Source: Streptomyces guryensis
GTDB lineage: Bacteria > Actinomycetota > Actinomycetes > Streptomycetales > Streptomycetaceae
Length of the DNA: 64,000 nt
Direction: 5' to 3'
NCBI RefSeq assembly: GCF_021261325.1
Contig: NZ_JAJSBI010000027.1
Span: 62,001 to 126,000, forward strand
Under the pieces are notes generated by a model. That model did no database searches. It was not told the DNA's origin and saw only the letters and a list, made by a program, of their open reading frames with translations. Position 1 is the first letter of the stretch. Each line of letters opens with the position of its first letter. Both the position numbers and the translations under genes were made by a program. This document shows, in pieces, positions 8,311 to 17,689 of the stretch.

Positions 8311-10938
8311 GTGGCTACCTTCCTGTACAAACTCGGCCGATTCGCCTTCAGGCGACGGCACTACATCGCCCTGTTCTGGGCCGCCCTGCTGTCCGCCGCC
8401 TGCGTCGCGGCCTTCAACGCGCCCGCCGCAGGCTCATCGTCCTTCTCGATCCCCGGCATCGAGTCCCAGAAGGCCTACGACCTGCTGGCGCAGCGTTCGC
8501 CTGGCTCGAGCGCCGACGGAGGGAACGCGAACGTCGTCTTCAAGGCTCCCGCGGGCGAGAAGATGACGGACGCCGACGACAAGGCCCTCGTCGAGCAGAC
8601 CGTCAAGGACCTCGGCAAGGGGCCCGAGGTCGATTCCGTCACCGACCCGTTCACCCAGCACAACGCGGTGAGCAAGGACGGGACGATCGCCTACGCGCAG
8701 GTGAAGTACACCGCCCCGGCCAAGGAACTGAAGGACTCCACCAAGGACTTCCTGGAGGAGACGGTGGCGGAGTCCCGGCACTCCGGGGTGACCGTCGAGA
8801 TCGGCGGTGACGTGCTCGACGAGTCGCCCGCGACCGGGATCGGAGAGGTCATCGGTGTCGCCGTCGCCGCGGTCGTCCTCGTCGTCACACTGGGCTCGCT
8901 CGTCGCGGCCGGACTGCCGCTGCTGACCGCCCTCATCGGGGTGGGTATCGGAGTCGCGGGCATCACGGCCCTCGCCAACGCGCTCGACCTCGGCGACACC
9001 ACCTCCATCCTGGCCATGATGATCGGCCTCGCCGTCGGTATCGACTACGCCCTGTTCATCCTCTCCCGCTACCGGGGTGAACTGGCCGAGGGCCGCGAAT
9101 GCGAGGACGCGGTCGGACGGGCCACGGGTACGGCGGGCTCGGCAGTGGTCTTCGCCGGGCTGACGGTCGTGATCGCACTCGTCGGCCTCTCGGTCGTCGA
9201 CGTCCCGGTGCTGACCAAGATGGGTATCGCTGCGGCGTGCACGGTCGTGCTCGCGGTGCTGATCGCCCTCACGATGATCCCCGCGATGATCGGCTACGTG
9301 GGCCGGAGGATCCAGCCGACAGGCAAGAAGAGCAAGCGGCCCGTTGGCAGGAAGGCGCAGCAGAACACCGAGGGCAAGCCCAACATGGGCACCCGCTGGG
9401 GAAGCTTCGTCGTCCGCCGTCCCGCCGCCGTCCTGGTGCTGGGCGTGGTCGCCCTGGGGGTCATGGCCGTCCCGGTGACCCAGCTGCAACTGGGGCTGGG
9501 CGACGACAGCACGAAGCCGGCGTCCACGACGCAGCGAAAGGCCTACGACCTCCTCTCGGAAGGCTTCGGCCCCGGCTTCAACGGCCCGCTGATGATCGTC
9601 GTCGACACGAAGGAAAGCAGTGACCCGAAGGCGGCCGCCGGCACGGTGACCGACGAAATCGAGGGCCTGAAGGACGTCGCGACGGTCACCCCCGCGCTGT
9701 TCAACAAGGCCGGCGACACGGCGACGATCACCGTCATCCCGGACTCCAAGCCGTCCTCGACGCAGACCGAGGACCTGGTGCACGCCATCCGTGACAAGGC
9801 CGACCGCATCAAGGCCGACACGGACGCCCGGGTGCTGGTCACCGGCACGACTGCGATGAACATCGACTTCTCGCAGAAGCTGACCAACGCGCTGATCCCC
9901 TACCTGGCGCTGGTGGTCGGCCTCGCGTTCCTGCTCCTGATGGTGGTCTTCCGCTCGATCCTCGTCCCGCTGAAGGCGGCCCTCGGGTTCCTGCTGTCGG
10001 TGCTGGCGGCACTGGGCGCCGTGGTCGCGGTCTTCCAGTGGGGCTGGCTGGCCGGTCTGCTCGGTGTCGAGGAATCCGGCCCGATCATGTCGTTGGTGCC
10101 GATCTTCATGATCGGCGTGATCTTCGGCCTGGCGATGGACTACGAGGTGTTCCTCGTGACCCGGATGCGTGAGGCCTATGTCCACGGTGAGGAGCCCAAG
10201 AAGGCGGTGGTGACCGGCTTCAAGCACAGCGCACGCGTGGTCACGGCCGCCGCGATCATCATGATGGCCGTCTTCGCCGGCTTCATCAGCTCCAGCGAGT
10301 CCATGATCAAAATGATGGGCCTCGGGCTGGCGTCCGCGGTCTTCTTCGACGCGTTCATCGTCCGCATGGCCATCGTCCCGGCCGTCCTCACGCTGCTCGG
10401 AAAGAGCGCCTGGTGGCTCCCCAAGTGGCTGGACCGCGCCCTGCCCAATGTGGACGTCGAGGGCGAGCGGCTCCGCGCACAGGACCAGCACCGGAGCGGG
10501 AACACGCAGGCCCCGTCCACGGACCCGCAGTCGGAGCGGCAGCCGGTGCTGGTGGGCGCCGGTGCCCTGCGGAAGTCGGCGGAGGCCGAGCCACCGGCGG
10601 CGTACGCCTCCACCGAGAGCGTGCCTGCCCCGGTTCCCGCGACGAGCGGGCCGTCCATCGAGGGTCAGGTGCGCGACGCGGAGGGCACGGGCGTCGACGG
10701 CGCCACGCTGACACTGATCTCCCTGACCGGGCGTCAGCTCGGGCGGACCGTCACGCGGTCCGACGGCCGGTACTCGATGCCGACGCCGGGCTCAGGAACG
10801 TACCTCCTGACCGCGGCGGCCGACGGCCATCAACCGCGGGCCGCCACCTTGGAGGTGGGCGAGGAGCCGCTGGCGTACGACGTGCTGCTTGCCGGGATCA
10901 GCGGGCCGGACGACGCGGGCCTGCCGAGGGCGCGTTGA
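8311..10938 (+). CDS. MMPL family (RND) transporter with C-terminal regulatory-like domain
   Basis: 875 aa from a GTG with a GGAG site. Two MMPL halves are visible: TM1, an extracytoplasmic loop (about 45-175), then a block of five or six helices including IGLAVGIDYALFILSRYRGE. A second copy has IGVIFGLAMDYEVFLVTRMRE. Both halves show the G-x4-D-Y motif used for proton coupling. MMPL proteins export lipids, siderophores or hydrophobic toxins across the membrane. Unusually, about 90 residues at the end (GPSIEGQVRDAEGTGVDGA ... YDVLLAGI) look like a carboxypeptidase regulatory-like beta-sandwich. It follows the tetR remnant by 120 bp and was probably its target. Confidence 0.88.
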   Translation: MATFLYKLGRFAFRRRHYIALFWAALLSAACVAAFNAPAAGSSSFSIPGIESQKAYDLLAQRSPGSSADGGNANVVFKAPAGEKMTDADDKALVEQTVKDLGKGPEVDSVTDPFTQHNAVSKDGTIAYAQVKYTAPAKELKDSTKDFLEETVAESRHSGVTVEIGGDVLDESPATGIGEVIGVAVAAVVLVVTLGSLVAAGLPLLTALIGVGIGVAGITALANALDLGDTTSILAMMIGLAVGIDYALFILSRYRGELAEGRECEDAVGRATGTAGSAVVFAGLTVVIALVGLSVVDVPVLTKMGIAAACTVVLAVLIALTMIPAMIGYVGRRIQPTGKKSKRPVGRKAQQNTEGKPNMGTRWGSFVVRRPAAVLVLGVVALGVMAVPVTQLQLGLGDDSTKPASTTQRKAYDLLSEGFGPGFNGPLMIVVDTKESSDPKAAAGTVTDEIEGLKDVATVTPALFNKAGDTATITVIPDSKPSSTQTEDLVHAIRDKADRIKADTDARVLVTGTTAMNIDFSQKLTNALIPYLALVVGLAFLLLMVVFRSILVPLKAALGFLLSVLAALGAVVAVFQWGWLAGLLGVEESGPIMSLVPIFMIGVIFGLAMDYEVFLVTRMREAYVHGEEPKKAVVTGFKHSARVVTAAAIIMMAVFAGFISSSESMIKMMGLGLASAVFFDAFIVRMAIVPAVLTLLGKSAWWLPKWLDRALPNVDVEGERLRAQDQHRSGNTQAPSTDPQSERQPVLVGAGALRKSAEAEPPAAYASTESVPAPVPATSGPSIEGQVRDAEGTGVDGATLTLISLTGRQLGRTVTRSDGRYSMPTPGSGTYLLTAAADGHQPRAATLEVGEEPLAYDVLLAGISGPDDAGLPRAR

Positions 10939-11060
10939 TTGTTGTCACCGATGTGCGCGGAGATGTGCCGGCGACGGTCAGGTCCGTTCCCCAGGTTGTC
11001 TGCTCCGTCGGCGAACCGCCGGCAGTGACCCCACCGCACGCCACTTGCTGATCGTCAAAA

Positions 11061-11100
11061 AGCCACTTCACCCGGGGGCCGGTCCCCGGGTGAAGTGGCT
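11061..11100. terminator. Strong hairpin terminator
   Basis: A perfect 17-bp stem (AGCCACTTCACCCGGGG / CCCCGGGTGAAGTGGCT) with a 6-base loop. A TTTT run follows on the minus strand, so it would stop minus-strand transcripts from the 11121-11916 debris and also the MMPL transcript from the other side. Confidence 0.8.
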
Positions 11101-11120
11101 TACCGCTGCACCTGGCTGCA

Positions 11121-11255
11121 TCAATGGACGATTGTCCGGTCGAGTGAGGCCAGCAGCATGGTCGCCATCAGGCCGGCGAACAGCGTGCCGAACCGCTGTG
11201 GCAGGGCGGAGGAGTCGGGCTGCTCTGTCCGAGCGGTGGGGGAGGAGGCGGTCAT
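11121..11255 (-). pseudogene. MFS (DHA2-type) transporter, N-terminal fragment
   Basis: Begins MTASSPTARTEQP and continues QRFGTLFAGLMATMLLASLD, then RTIV, the first helix and signature of 14-TM drug exporters. It stops at 11121 after 44 codons. The rest of the gene is absent and the terminator follows at once. Same strand and frame as the TetR fragment just upstream. Confidence 0.65.
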
Positions 11256-11319
11256 CACGTGCTCCAAGACGGACGGGAGGCCGTGGTGGAGGGGCGAGGC
11301 AGGGCGAACCGATGAGAGG

Positions 11320-11560
11320 CCGCGTGGGGGCCATGGGCCGAGGACGGTCCGCAGCAAGGTCATCACGCGCTCCGCTTGCGCCGTCGTGCTGTCCTCCTGG
11401 TCCTGGGGGCTCTCCGCCACCCAGCTGTCCATGCTGATCCGGAGGACGGTCATCGCCAACGCGGTGATCAAGCGTGGCGGTTGGGCCTCCGGGGGCTCCC
11501 CAGTGCGTGCCGCCACGATGCCGGCCAGGAACCGCTCGAACTCCGCGAAGCCTGCCAGCC
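11320..11560 (-). pseudogene. TetR family regulator, C-terminal fragment
   Basis: The frame AGFAEFERFLAGIVAARTGE, then PPRLITALAMTVLRISMDSW and ERVMTLLRTVLG, is a typical TetR/AcrR ligand-domain tail. Its DNA-binding half is missing. It joins the IclR fragment at about 11558 with a frame change, and it has no stop before the MFS start. Confidence 0.65.
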
Positions 11561-11916
11561 AGGACCGCGAGGTCGACCGTTTCCTCCAGGGTCTGGGCCA
11601 GGTGCTCCATCGCCGGCCGGAGCACGGCGCGAATCTCCGGTCGGCCGGCCTCGGTCAATCGCACCAATTCGGGACCGATGCGGACGCGACCTGTGGCGGA
11701 GGCTGCGACCAGCACGCCTTCGACCTCCAGTGCGGAGACCAGCCGGTGAATCGTCGAGCGCGGGAGCCCGGTGCGTACGGCGAGCTGGGAGAGGCTGAGT
11801 CCCTCCCGCTCGCCGGCGAGGGCGCGGAGCACCGCGACAGCCCGCCCGATGATCTTGATTCCGGCTTCGCCACCGTCCTGTGCGGCGGCTTCCTTGTGTG
11901 CAGCGTCAGGTGTCAC
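11559..11916 (-). pseudogene. IclR family regulator, N-terminal fragment
   Basis: The winged-helix half is intact (IIGRAVAVLRALAGEREGLS, LPRSTIHRLVSALEVEGVLV), followed by the start of the effector domain (AQTLEETVDLAVLAG). At this point homology stops and the frame runs through the TetR and MFS fragments as nonsense to 11068. The effector domain is therefore lost. The protein could at most bind DNA. Confidence 0.7.
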
Positions 11917-12856
11917 TCGCCCAGCATGCGACTGCCGCCCGGGACAACGGCGTCTCGTGTAGCGGGCATTGCTGGTCGACGGGCTCGGCCTTTTTCGTTC
12001 ACCTGTTGCGTTTCGGGCATGCCCACGTCCTGGCGAACAACGCGGGGATCAGGACCGTACGACGATCGGTACGTTCTCGTCTCTGAACCGGATGAGCGAC
12101 CTGTTGAGTGACTGGGGTCGACCGGCTACGGTGCTGCCTCGCGTAAGAGGGCCAGGAGGGTGTGCGCCTGTGGTCTCGATCAAGGCCAGGACTGCGGCCG
12201 CCTCGCTCCCGATCCAGTGGGCGCCTGCCCTGCCGGGATACGGGCTCCCGCGCTTTGTGGGGAGTCCGGAGATCCTTGTGGCCTCCAGCAACACAGCGGT
12301 GGCTACGGCTTCGGTGGGGAGCTGCATGTGCGTAGTGTGCCCGCGTCCGGTATCGGGGCTGTGCACCCGCCCCGGAGGACCGACTCGCGCACTCACAGGC
12401 CGACCGAAGCGGAGCGCCTGCCGTGGAGCAGGATGCACGGTGCCGAGGAGACAGCTTCGAGCATGGGGAGGATGGATGTGACGCCGACGCCGCAGACTAT
12501 GCGGCGGCCCGGGCGCGCGGTCCGGGCCGAAGACAATGGCGGGACATCGGCCGCCCGTAACGGTGCTCCGGGCCGCGCGGTCGTGTCGACAAACTCGAAT
12601 CCGCCAGGTCGTTGGCCAGCGGCAGATCGAGATGAGCGCCGGGTTCCCGCGCGGTCAGTGGATGCCCGTCGAGGCGTGCTGGGGCAGGTATGCGCGACAC
12701 CGGCCTTTGGCGGCGGTCGGCCGGGACAGCGTCGTACAGGTCGGTCGGCGGGCGGAATCTTGTCGGGCGTCCGCAGTGCTGCCGGATCTCGTGGGCTGAA
12801 CACACAAGGCGGGTCTCGCTCCGGCCTCGCGGCACGGCGGGGGGCATCTCAATCGA
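11917..12856. other. 940-bp stretch without a supported gene
   Basis: Reading frames exist on both strands but none has a recognisable domain. The least unlikely is a minus-strand frame from the ATG at 12327 to 12049 (92 aa, THMQLPTEAVATAVLL...). Given the debris on its left side, this stretch is probably decayed sequence plus the promoter region of the IclR remnant. Confidence 0.4.
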
Positions 12857-14059
12857 CTACGGCAGGTTCGGGCGGGGTGGTGTCGTCAACTCGCCGTCAC
12901 ATTTCGGGCCCGGGCGAAACGGTGGTGGCAGCGGGGTGATGTGCCCGGCGTCCGCGATGGTGCCGACGTGCTCCTGAAGGGCGGGGTGGGGACGGCCATC
13001 GAGCACGCGCGGTGCCGCGCAGAGCGTCAGCGACCGAAGGTAGCCGTCGGCGATCCACACACCTATCAGCGGCATGACGAAGGAGAGGGGCTGGCCTGCG
13101 AGGAGGCTCAGCACCACAGCCGCGGTCAGTACCGTGACCGGCGGATAGAGCAGGATGAAAGCCATGGTGGCCCGGGCGGTCTCCGAGCGGGAGGTGGACT
13201 TCTCGTTCCGATGGATCGCCGTGCACGCCACGACGAAGATCGCCACAACCGCGCCCGCGCTCAGCGCGGCGTTGAAGCGCAGGTCGGCGGAGGCGAGTCC
13301 CGTGAGGCCTGACCAGGCGATCAGGTTCGCTCCGATCACGAGGGCGCCCGTCCACACGATGACCCGCCGGCCCGGCTCGCGGTGTCCGTCCTGGCCCCCG
13401 GCCAGGACGGACACGTCGGTGCCGCGCGGCAGTAGCCACAGGCACAGGGCAACGGCGATGATTCCCAGGCCCGCTCCCATGGCCGTGATCAGACGCCATG
13501 CGTTCTCGACCGGCAGCGCGCCCGCCGTGTTCTGGGCGACGAATCCAGCGATGGGTATTCCTAGCGGAACTATTGCGAGTGAACGCCTGGCGCGGCTGGC
13601 CGCGTCCGCGCGGGCGCGCCTGCCTTTGGGGGCGGCGTTCTGACGCGCGGCCCCGATCCTGGTGGCGGAGTCCTTGACGAGACTCAGGGTCAGTGGAAAC
13701 GCGACGCCTGTGCCGATTCCGGCGAGCATGCTGAGAAGTCCCAGTTGCCAAGGGGCGGTTGCGAGTGCGCAAGCCCCGGACCAGAGCGTGAGCCACAGGA
13801 GTGCGGCGAGCGTCGCCTGCCGGAGCCCGAGGCGCCGCGCCAGCGCCACTGCGGCGTGGACGCCGGCCAGAACGCCCAGAAAGGCTGTGCTCCCGATCAG
13901 CCCCGCAGCGCTGGGCGACAGGTGCCAGCCGGGTTCGTTCTGAAGGGAATCGAGGAAGTTGGGGAACGCGACGAGCTGGTAACTCTGTATGGCCAGAAGA
14001 AACAGTCCGAGTGGGACCAGACTGCGGCCCACAGGGAGGGTGACGGTGTCGGACGGCAT
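12857..14059 (-). CDS. MFS transporter, YbfB/CynX-like
   Basis: 400 aa from the ATG at 14059, which has a GGAGG five bases upstream. About 12 hydrophobic helices can be counted, from LVPLGLFLLAIQSYQLVAF to LSFVMPLIGVWIADGYLRSL. A central charged cytoplasmic loop (RIGAARQNAAPKGRRARADA) separates two halves. The tail after CAAPRVLDGRPHP is hydrophilic and low in complexity. The upstream reading frame to 14593 is not part of it. It might import or export a substrate of the neighbouring catabolic genes, but nothing in the sequence proves that. Confidence 0.72.
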   Translation of the reverse strand: MPSDTVTLPVGRSLVPLGLFLLAIQSYQLVAFPNFLDSLQNEPGWHLSPSAAGLIGSTAFLGVLAGVHAAVALARRLGLRQATLAALLWLTLWSGACALATAPWQLGLLSMLAGIGTGVAFPLTLSLVKDSATRIGAARQNAAPKGRRARADAASRARRSLAIVPLGIPIAGFVAQNTAGALPVENAWRLITAMGAGLGIIAVALCLWLLPRGTDVSVLAGGQDGHREPGRRVIVWTGALVIGANLIAWSGLTGLASADLRFNAALSAGAVVAIFVVACTAIHRNEKSTSRSETARATMAFILLYPPVTVLTAAVVLSLLAGQPLSFVMPLIGVWIADGYLRSLTLCAAPRVLDGRPHPALQEHVGTIADAGHITPLPPPFRPGPKCDGELTTPPRPNLP

Positions 14060-14205
14060 GCCGGCCTCCAGATGGCGAACGGAAGGAAGGGACCAGCGCC
14101 CGGGACGGAGCCGGGGCCGCGGTTGCGGGGATCTCGCGGTCGGATGTTTTCTGCCGAATGCCGGGAGCGCGCCGGCCATGATTCGGCGGCGTCGAATCAT
14201 GCGGG

Positions 14206-14673
14206 TCAGCTTCGGGGCGTGCCGTTCAGGGGCAGGGCGCGGTGGTAGGCGGCGACGGCCACCGCGGCGACCGCGACGTGCATGAGCACCAGTCCGACGA
14301 TCCCGGCGGCATCGGCGTGCGGAATGTAGTCGCTGACGAGCATCAGCAGGTCGGGGACGAAGGAGATGACCACGACGGCGGGGACCAGCCAGGACAGCAG
14401 GGCGCGCGGCCGGGCCGACCACCGGCGGATCACCGCCCATCCGACCGCGCCGATGATGACGCCCAGGACAGTGAAGGTGACGTATGGCCCGGGCTGGAGG
14501 GGCTCGAAGTCGTCGGAGGCTCCGGCCGCCCGGGAGACCAGGGCGATCAGCGCGTCGGCGATGATCGCGGCCACGGTGCCCGCGATCAGCCATCCCGCGA
14601 CGGCGGTCCGGCTGGGCGCGGAGCGTATGGACCGCGCCGGTGCAGGGGTGGCGGAGGAAGGCGTGGTGGACAT
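14206..14673 (-). CDS. DUF6069 family membrane protein
   Basis: 155 aa with four predicted helices: AGWLIAGTVAAIIADALIAL, YVTFTVLGVIIGAVGWAVI, LLSWLVPAVVVISFVPDLLML and AAGIVGLVLMHVAVAAVAVA. The pattern of short loops and a conserved-looking VLGVIIGAVGWAV-RRWSARP stretch fits the actinobacterial DUF6069 family. The function is unknown. It precedes the MFS gene by 146 bp on the same strand and may share its transcript. The first 25 residues are Ser/Pro/Ala-rich. Confidence 0.75.
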   Translation of the reverse strand: MSTTPSSATPAPARSIRSAPSRTAVAGWLIAGTVAAIIADALIALVSRAAGASDDFEPLQPGPYVTFTVLGVIIGAVGWAVIRRWSARPRALLSWLVPAVVVISFVPDLLMLVSDYIPHADAAGIVGLVLMHVAVAAVAVAAYHRALPLNGTPRS

Positions 14674-14872
14674 GGGAAGACTCTTTCGGTGACGGGCGGT
14701 CGGCCGCTTGGGGCCCTGTGTTCCGCCCGGGCGTCAGGCGGTTTTCGGAAGCGGCTGTCTACACCACCCGCCACCTACAGAGCATGTGGGGGTTCAAGAG
14801 CCGGATCGACTACGGGAACGAGAACTCGGCCGGACCCACCGTGGGACTGGCCGCATAGGAAGGGCTCCACAC

Positions 14873-14898
14873 TTCGAGGGGATTGTTCGAGGGGATTG
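14873..14898. repeat. Tandem 13-bp direct repeat
   Basis: TTCGAGGGGATTG occurs twice back to back (14873-14885 and 14886-14898), 45 bp past the stop of the second aldehyde dehydrogenase (14943). No function is apparent; it may be a recent slippage product. Confidence 0.7.
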
Positions 14899-14942
14899 AC
14901 AGACGTCGGCTGCTCATCGGGCATGCACGCGGACGCCGGTGC

Positions 14943-16355
14943 TCATCGACCGCGCACGACGTGCAGCACCTTGGTCTCGGTGTAGGACAGCAGGCCGGCC
15001 AGTCCGTTGGCCACGCCGAGGCCACTCCACTTGTGCCCGCTGAAAGACACGCCCGGTGCCGGCATGCCGTGCGTGTTGACCCAGGAGGTCCCGCATTCCA
15101 GCCGGGCCGCCACCGCCGCGGCCCGCTCCGGGTCCGCGCTCCACACCGAGCCGTCGAGCCCGAAGTGCGTACCGTTGGCACGGGCCACCGCCTCTTCGAC
15201 GTCGTCGTACGGGATCACCGGCAGAACGGGCCCGAACTGTTCCTCGTCGACGACGCGCACGCCGTCCTCGAGATCCCTCAGGATGGTCGGCGCGAAGAAG
15301 TAGCCGTCACCGTCCAGGCGCCGGCCTCCGGCGGCCGCGGTGGCACCGCCGGCCAGCGCGTCCGACACCAGCTCCTGGACCCTGGCGAACTGCGGCGCGG
15401 TGGCGAGCGGGCCCATCTGGACGCCGGGGAGCATGCCGTCACCCACTTGGACCGACCGTGCCCGGTCCGCCAGGGCGTCGACCACCTCGGTGTACCGGGC
15501 GCGTGGTACGTAGAGACGTTTCATCGCCGCGCAGATCTGCCCGCAGTTGACGAACGCGCCCCAGAACAGCTTCTCGGCCATGGCGTCGAGGTCGACGTCG
15601 TCGAGGAGGATGCCCGCGTCGTTGCCGCCCAGCTCCAGGGTGATGCGCTTGAGGTCGGGCGCAGCCGACGCCGCCACGTGCTTTCCGGTGGCGACCGAAC
15701 CCGTGAACGTCACCTTGCGGACCAGGGGGTGTTCGGCGAGCTGTGCACCCAGCGGGTCCCGGCCGCTGATGACGTTCAGCACGCCCGGCGGCAGCACGTC
15801 ACGCAGAACGACTCCGAGTGCGAGCGAGGACAGCGGCGTGAAAGGAGACGGTTTCAGTACCACTGTGTTGCCCGCCAGCAGGGCAGGCGCGAATTTCATC
15901 GCGGCCTGGATCAGCGGGACATTCCACGGGGTGATCGCCGCGACCACGCCCATGGGCTGGTGCAGCACCTCGATCCGCTCCTCGTCGTCCCGGATCACCT
16001 CCCGGGGCACGTCGAGGGCGGCCGTGCCCCGCAGGGTCATCGCGGTCACCATCACCTCGAAACGGGCGTCGGCCAGAGGCTTGCCCTGCTCCAGTGTGAG
16101 CAGGGTGACGAGTTCCTCGGCGCTCTCCTCGATGCGTGCGGCCGCGGCCAGCAGCGCGCTGCGGCGAGCGTCCATGTCGTCACGCCAGAGTGGGAAGGCG
16201 TCGGCGGCCGCTTGCACCGCGTCGTCCAGCTGGGCCGGTGAGCAGTCGGGCGCCTGGGCGAACACCCGGCCGGTGGCGGGGTTGTGCACCCCGAAGGTAT
16301 CGACAGTGTGGACGTCCTTGCCGCCCACTGTCATCGGGTGGTTTTGCTCGGACAC
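14943..16355 (-). CDS. Aldehyde dehydrogenase family protein
   Basis: 470 aa from a GTG (16355) preceded by an AGGAG at good spacing; a downstream ATG at codon 8 is less likely. Motifs are TPWNVPLIQAAMKFAPALLA, Rossmann FTGSVATGK, Glu241 (LELGGN) and catalytic Cys275 (NCGQICAAMK). The C-terminus GHKWSGLGVANGLAGL is as in broad-range NAD-dependent dehydrogenases. It follows the frameshifted M24 gene by about 100 bp and ends the minus-strand operon that begins with the Rieske oxygenase at 19984. Its likely job is oxidation of an aldehyde released by that module or by the carotenoid oxygenase. Confidence 0.86.
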   Translation of the reverse strand: MSEQNHPMTVGGKDVHTVDTFGVHNPATGRVFAQAPDCSPAQLDDAVQAAADAFPLWRDDMDARRSALLAAAARIEESAEELVTLLTLEQGKPLADARFEVMVTAMTLRGTAALDVPREVIRDDEERIEVLHQPMGVVAAITPWNVPLIQAAMKFAPALLAGNTVVLKPSPFTPLSSLALGVVLRDVLPPGVLNVISGRDPLGAQLAEHPLVRKVTFTGSVATGKHVAASAAPDLKRITLELGGNDAGILLDDVDLDAMAEKLFWGAFVNCGQICAAMKRLYVPRARYTEVVDALADRARSVQVGDGMLPGVQMGPLATAPQFARVQELVSDALAGGATAAAGGRRLDGDGYFFAPTILRDLEDGVRVVDEEQFGPVLPVIPYDDVEEAVARANGTHFGLDGSVWSADPERAAAVAARLECGTSWVNTHGMPAPGVSFSGHKWSGLGVANGLAGLLSYTETKVLHVVRGR

Positions 16356-16454
16356 GGTGTCTCCTGGAGTGTGGGGCGGCCGTTGCCGTCGGGAGGTGAG
16401 GAGTGTGGCGGTGAGATCAGCGAGTACCGCGGGCGGAACGGGGTCGGAGTTCCG

Positions 16455-17689
16455 TCAGGACACGACGTGCATGCGGCAGGGAACGGTGTTGAGCTCGTCC
16501 GGTCCGTTCTCGCCCACGACGACGGTGCCGCCGATGTTGACGCGGTGCTGTCCCGTACAGGCGTTGGGTTCGAAAGCGAACGCCATGCCGGGGACGAGTT
16601 CCAGGTCGGAGATCGGCTCGACGGTACGGAAGACACGGCGGCTGTCCTGGCCGGGGATCTGTTCGGCGTTCAGCGCGATGTGCCCCGCGAAGGCCGCGGG
16701 AGTGAGACTGTGCACCAGGGGGGTCATGTTGTAGTGGCCGGTCTTCAGGAGGGGCTCGCTCATGGCCCGGGCGACGTCGAGGAAGGCGGCTCCCGGACGC
16801 AGGGCCCGGAGGCCGGCGTCGTAGCAGTCACGGGCGATGTCGTGGAGCGTGTGCAGCACCTTCGTACGGGCTCGACCGCGACGGACATCTGGACCTGTGT
16901 CTCGAATCCGCCGTAGCAGGACATGATCTCGGCCTGGACCAGGTCGCCGGGCTGAACTGTCCGGGAGGCGCCGCCGGCGTAGGTCCAGTAGGGCGGAGCC
17001 CAACCCGGGTCGTCCGCGCCGACACTCATGATGACGTGGGGGTAGGTGGTGGTGCACGAGTTGCGGTGGAGGACCTCCACGGCTGCCGCGTAGATCTCGG
17101 CCTCGCGCACGCCGGGCCGGATCATCTCCAACATGGTCTGGCAGGCTTCCTCGGCCGCCTGGGCGGCGAAGCGGACCAGTTCCAGTTCCTGCGGCGTCTT
17201 GGGCAGCATCGTCTGGGCGAAGTCGAGGGACATGTCCTCGAATTCGGCCTCGGGCAGGTTGTTGAGGACGTAGTCCCACATCATGTGGGTGATGAGGCCC
17301 TCCATTTCCCCCGCCGAGCTCCCGGTCATTCCGACCACACCGATACGACTGGACGTCAGTCCCTCTTCGGTGAGTGCCTGGACCACCCCGCGGCCGAACG
17401 GACCGACGCGTACATCGTCGATCCAGAAGCGCACATCCCGCATGTTCGCGGCCAGGCGGCGGGTGTAGCGGTGGTGGGTCCAGGTGAGGTGGACGGGGTC
17501 GCGTTCGGCGAAGAAGACGACGACGCCGTCGAGGACCTCGTTGGCGAGGTAACCCTCGTACCGTTCACGGCCCTTGAGCCCGAAGACGAGCAGACAGTCG
17601 AGGCCCTTGTCCCGCATGAAGTCACGCGTGCGCTGCCAGCGCAGTTCGCGGGCGGCGAAGGGAAGGACCGGGTACTGTTTCGCGGTCAT
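16455..17689 (-). pseudogene. M24-fold (creatinase/Xaa-Pro peptidase) protein, frameshifted
   Basis: The N-terminal creatinase-like domain (MTAKQYPVLPFAARELRWQR...) and the start of the catalytic pita-bread fold (HVIMSVGADDPGWAPP, PGDLVQAEIMSCYGGFETQ) are in one frame. Near 16860-16872 homology continues in another frame (TKVLHTLHDIARDCYDAGLR ... HSLTPAAFAGHIALN ... GMAFAFEPNA) to 16455. One missing base explains it. Where M24 peptidases have D-x-G...D-I-T-R this protein has AEIM...ETQVQ, so two metal Asp ligands are absent, as in creatinase-type members that work without metal. The ATG overlaps the stop of the short Rieske gene (ATGA). Confidence 0.75.

Noticed and set aside
12049..12327. 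92-codon minus-strand frame THMQLPTEAVATAVLL...
   Set aside because: No recognisable domain and no clear ribosome site; it lies in debris.
14640..14858. Plus-strand frame ending YTTRHLQSMWGFKSRIDYGN ... VGLAA
   Set aside because: It looks protein-like over 35 residues but has no family match I know and no start of its own; not enough to call a gene fragment.
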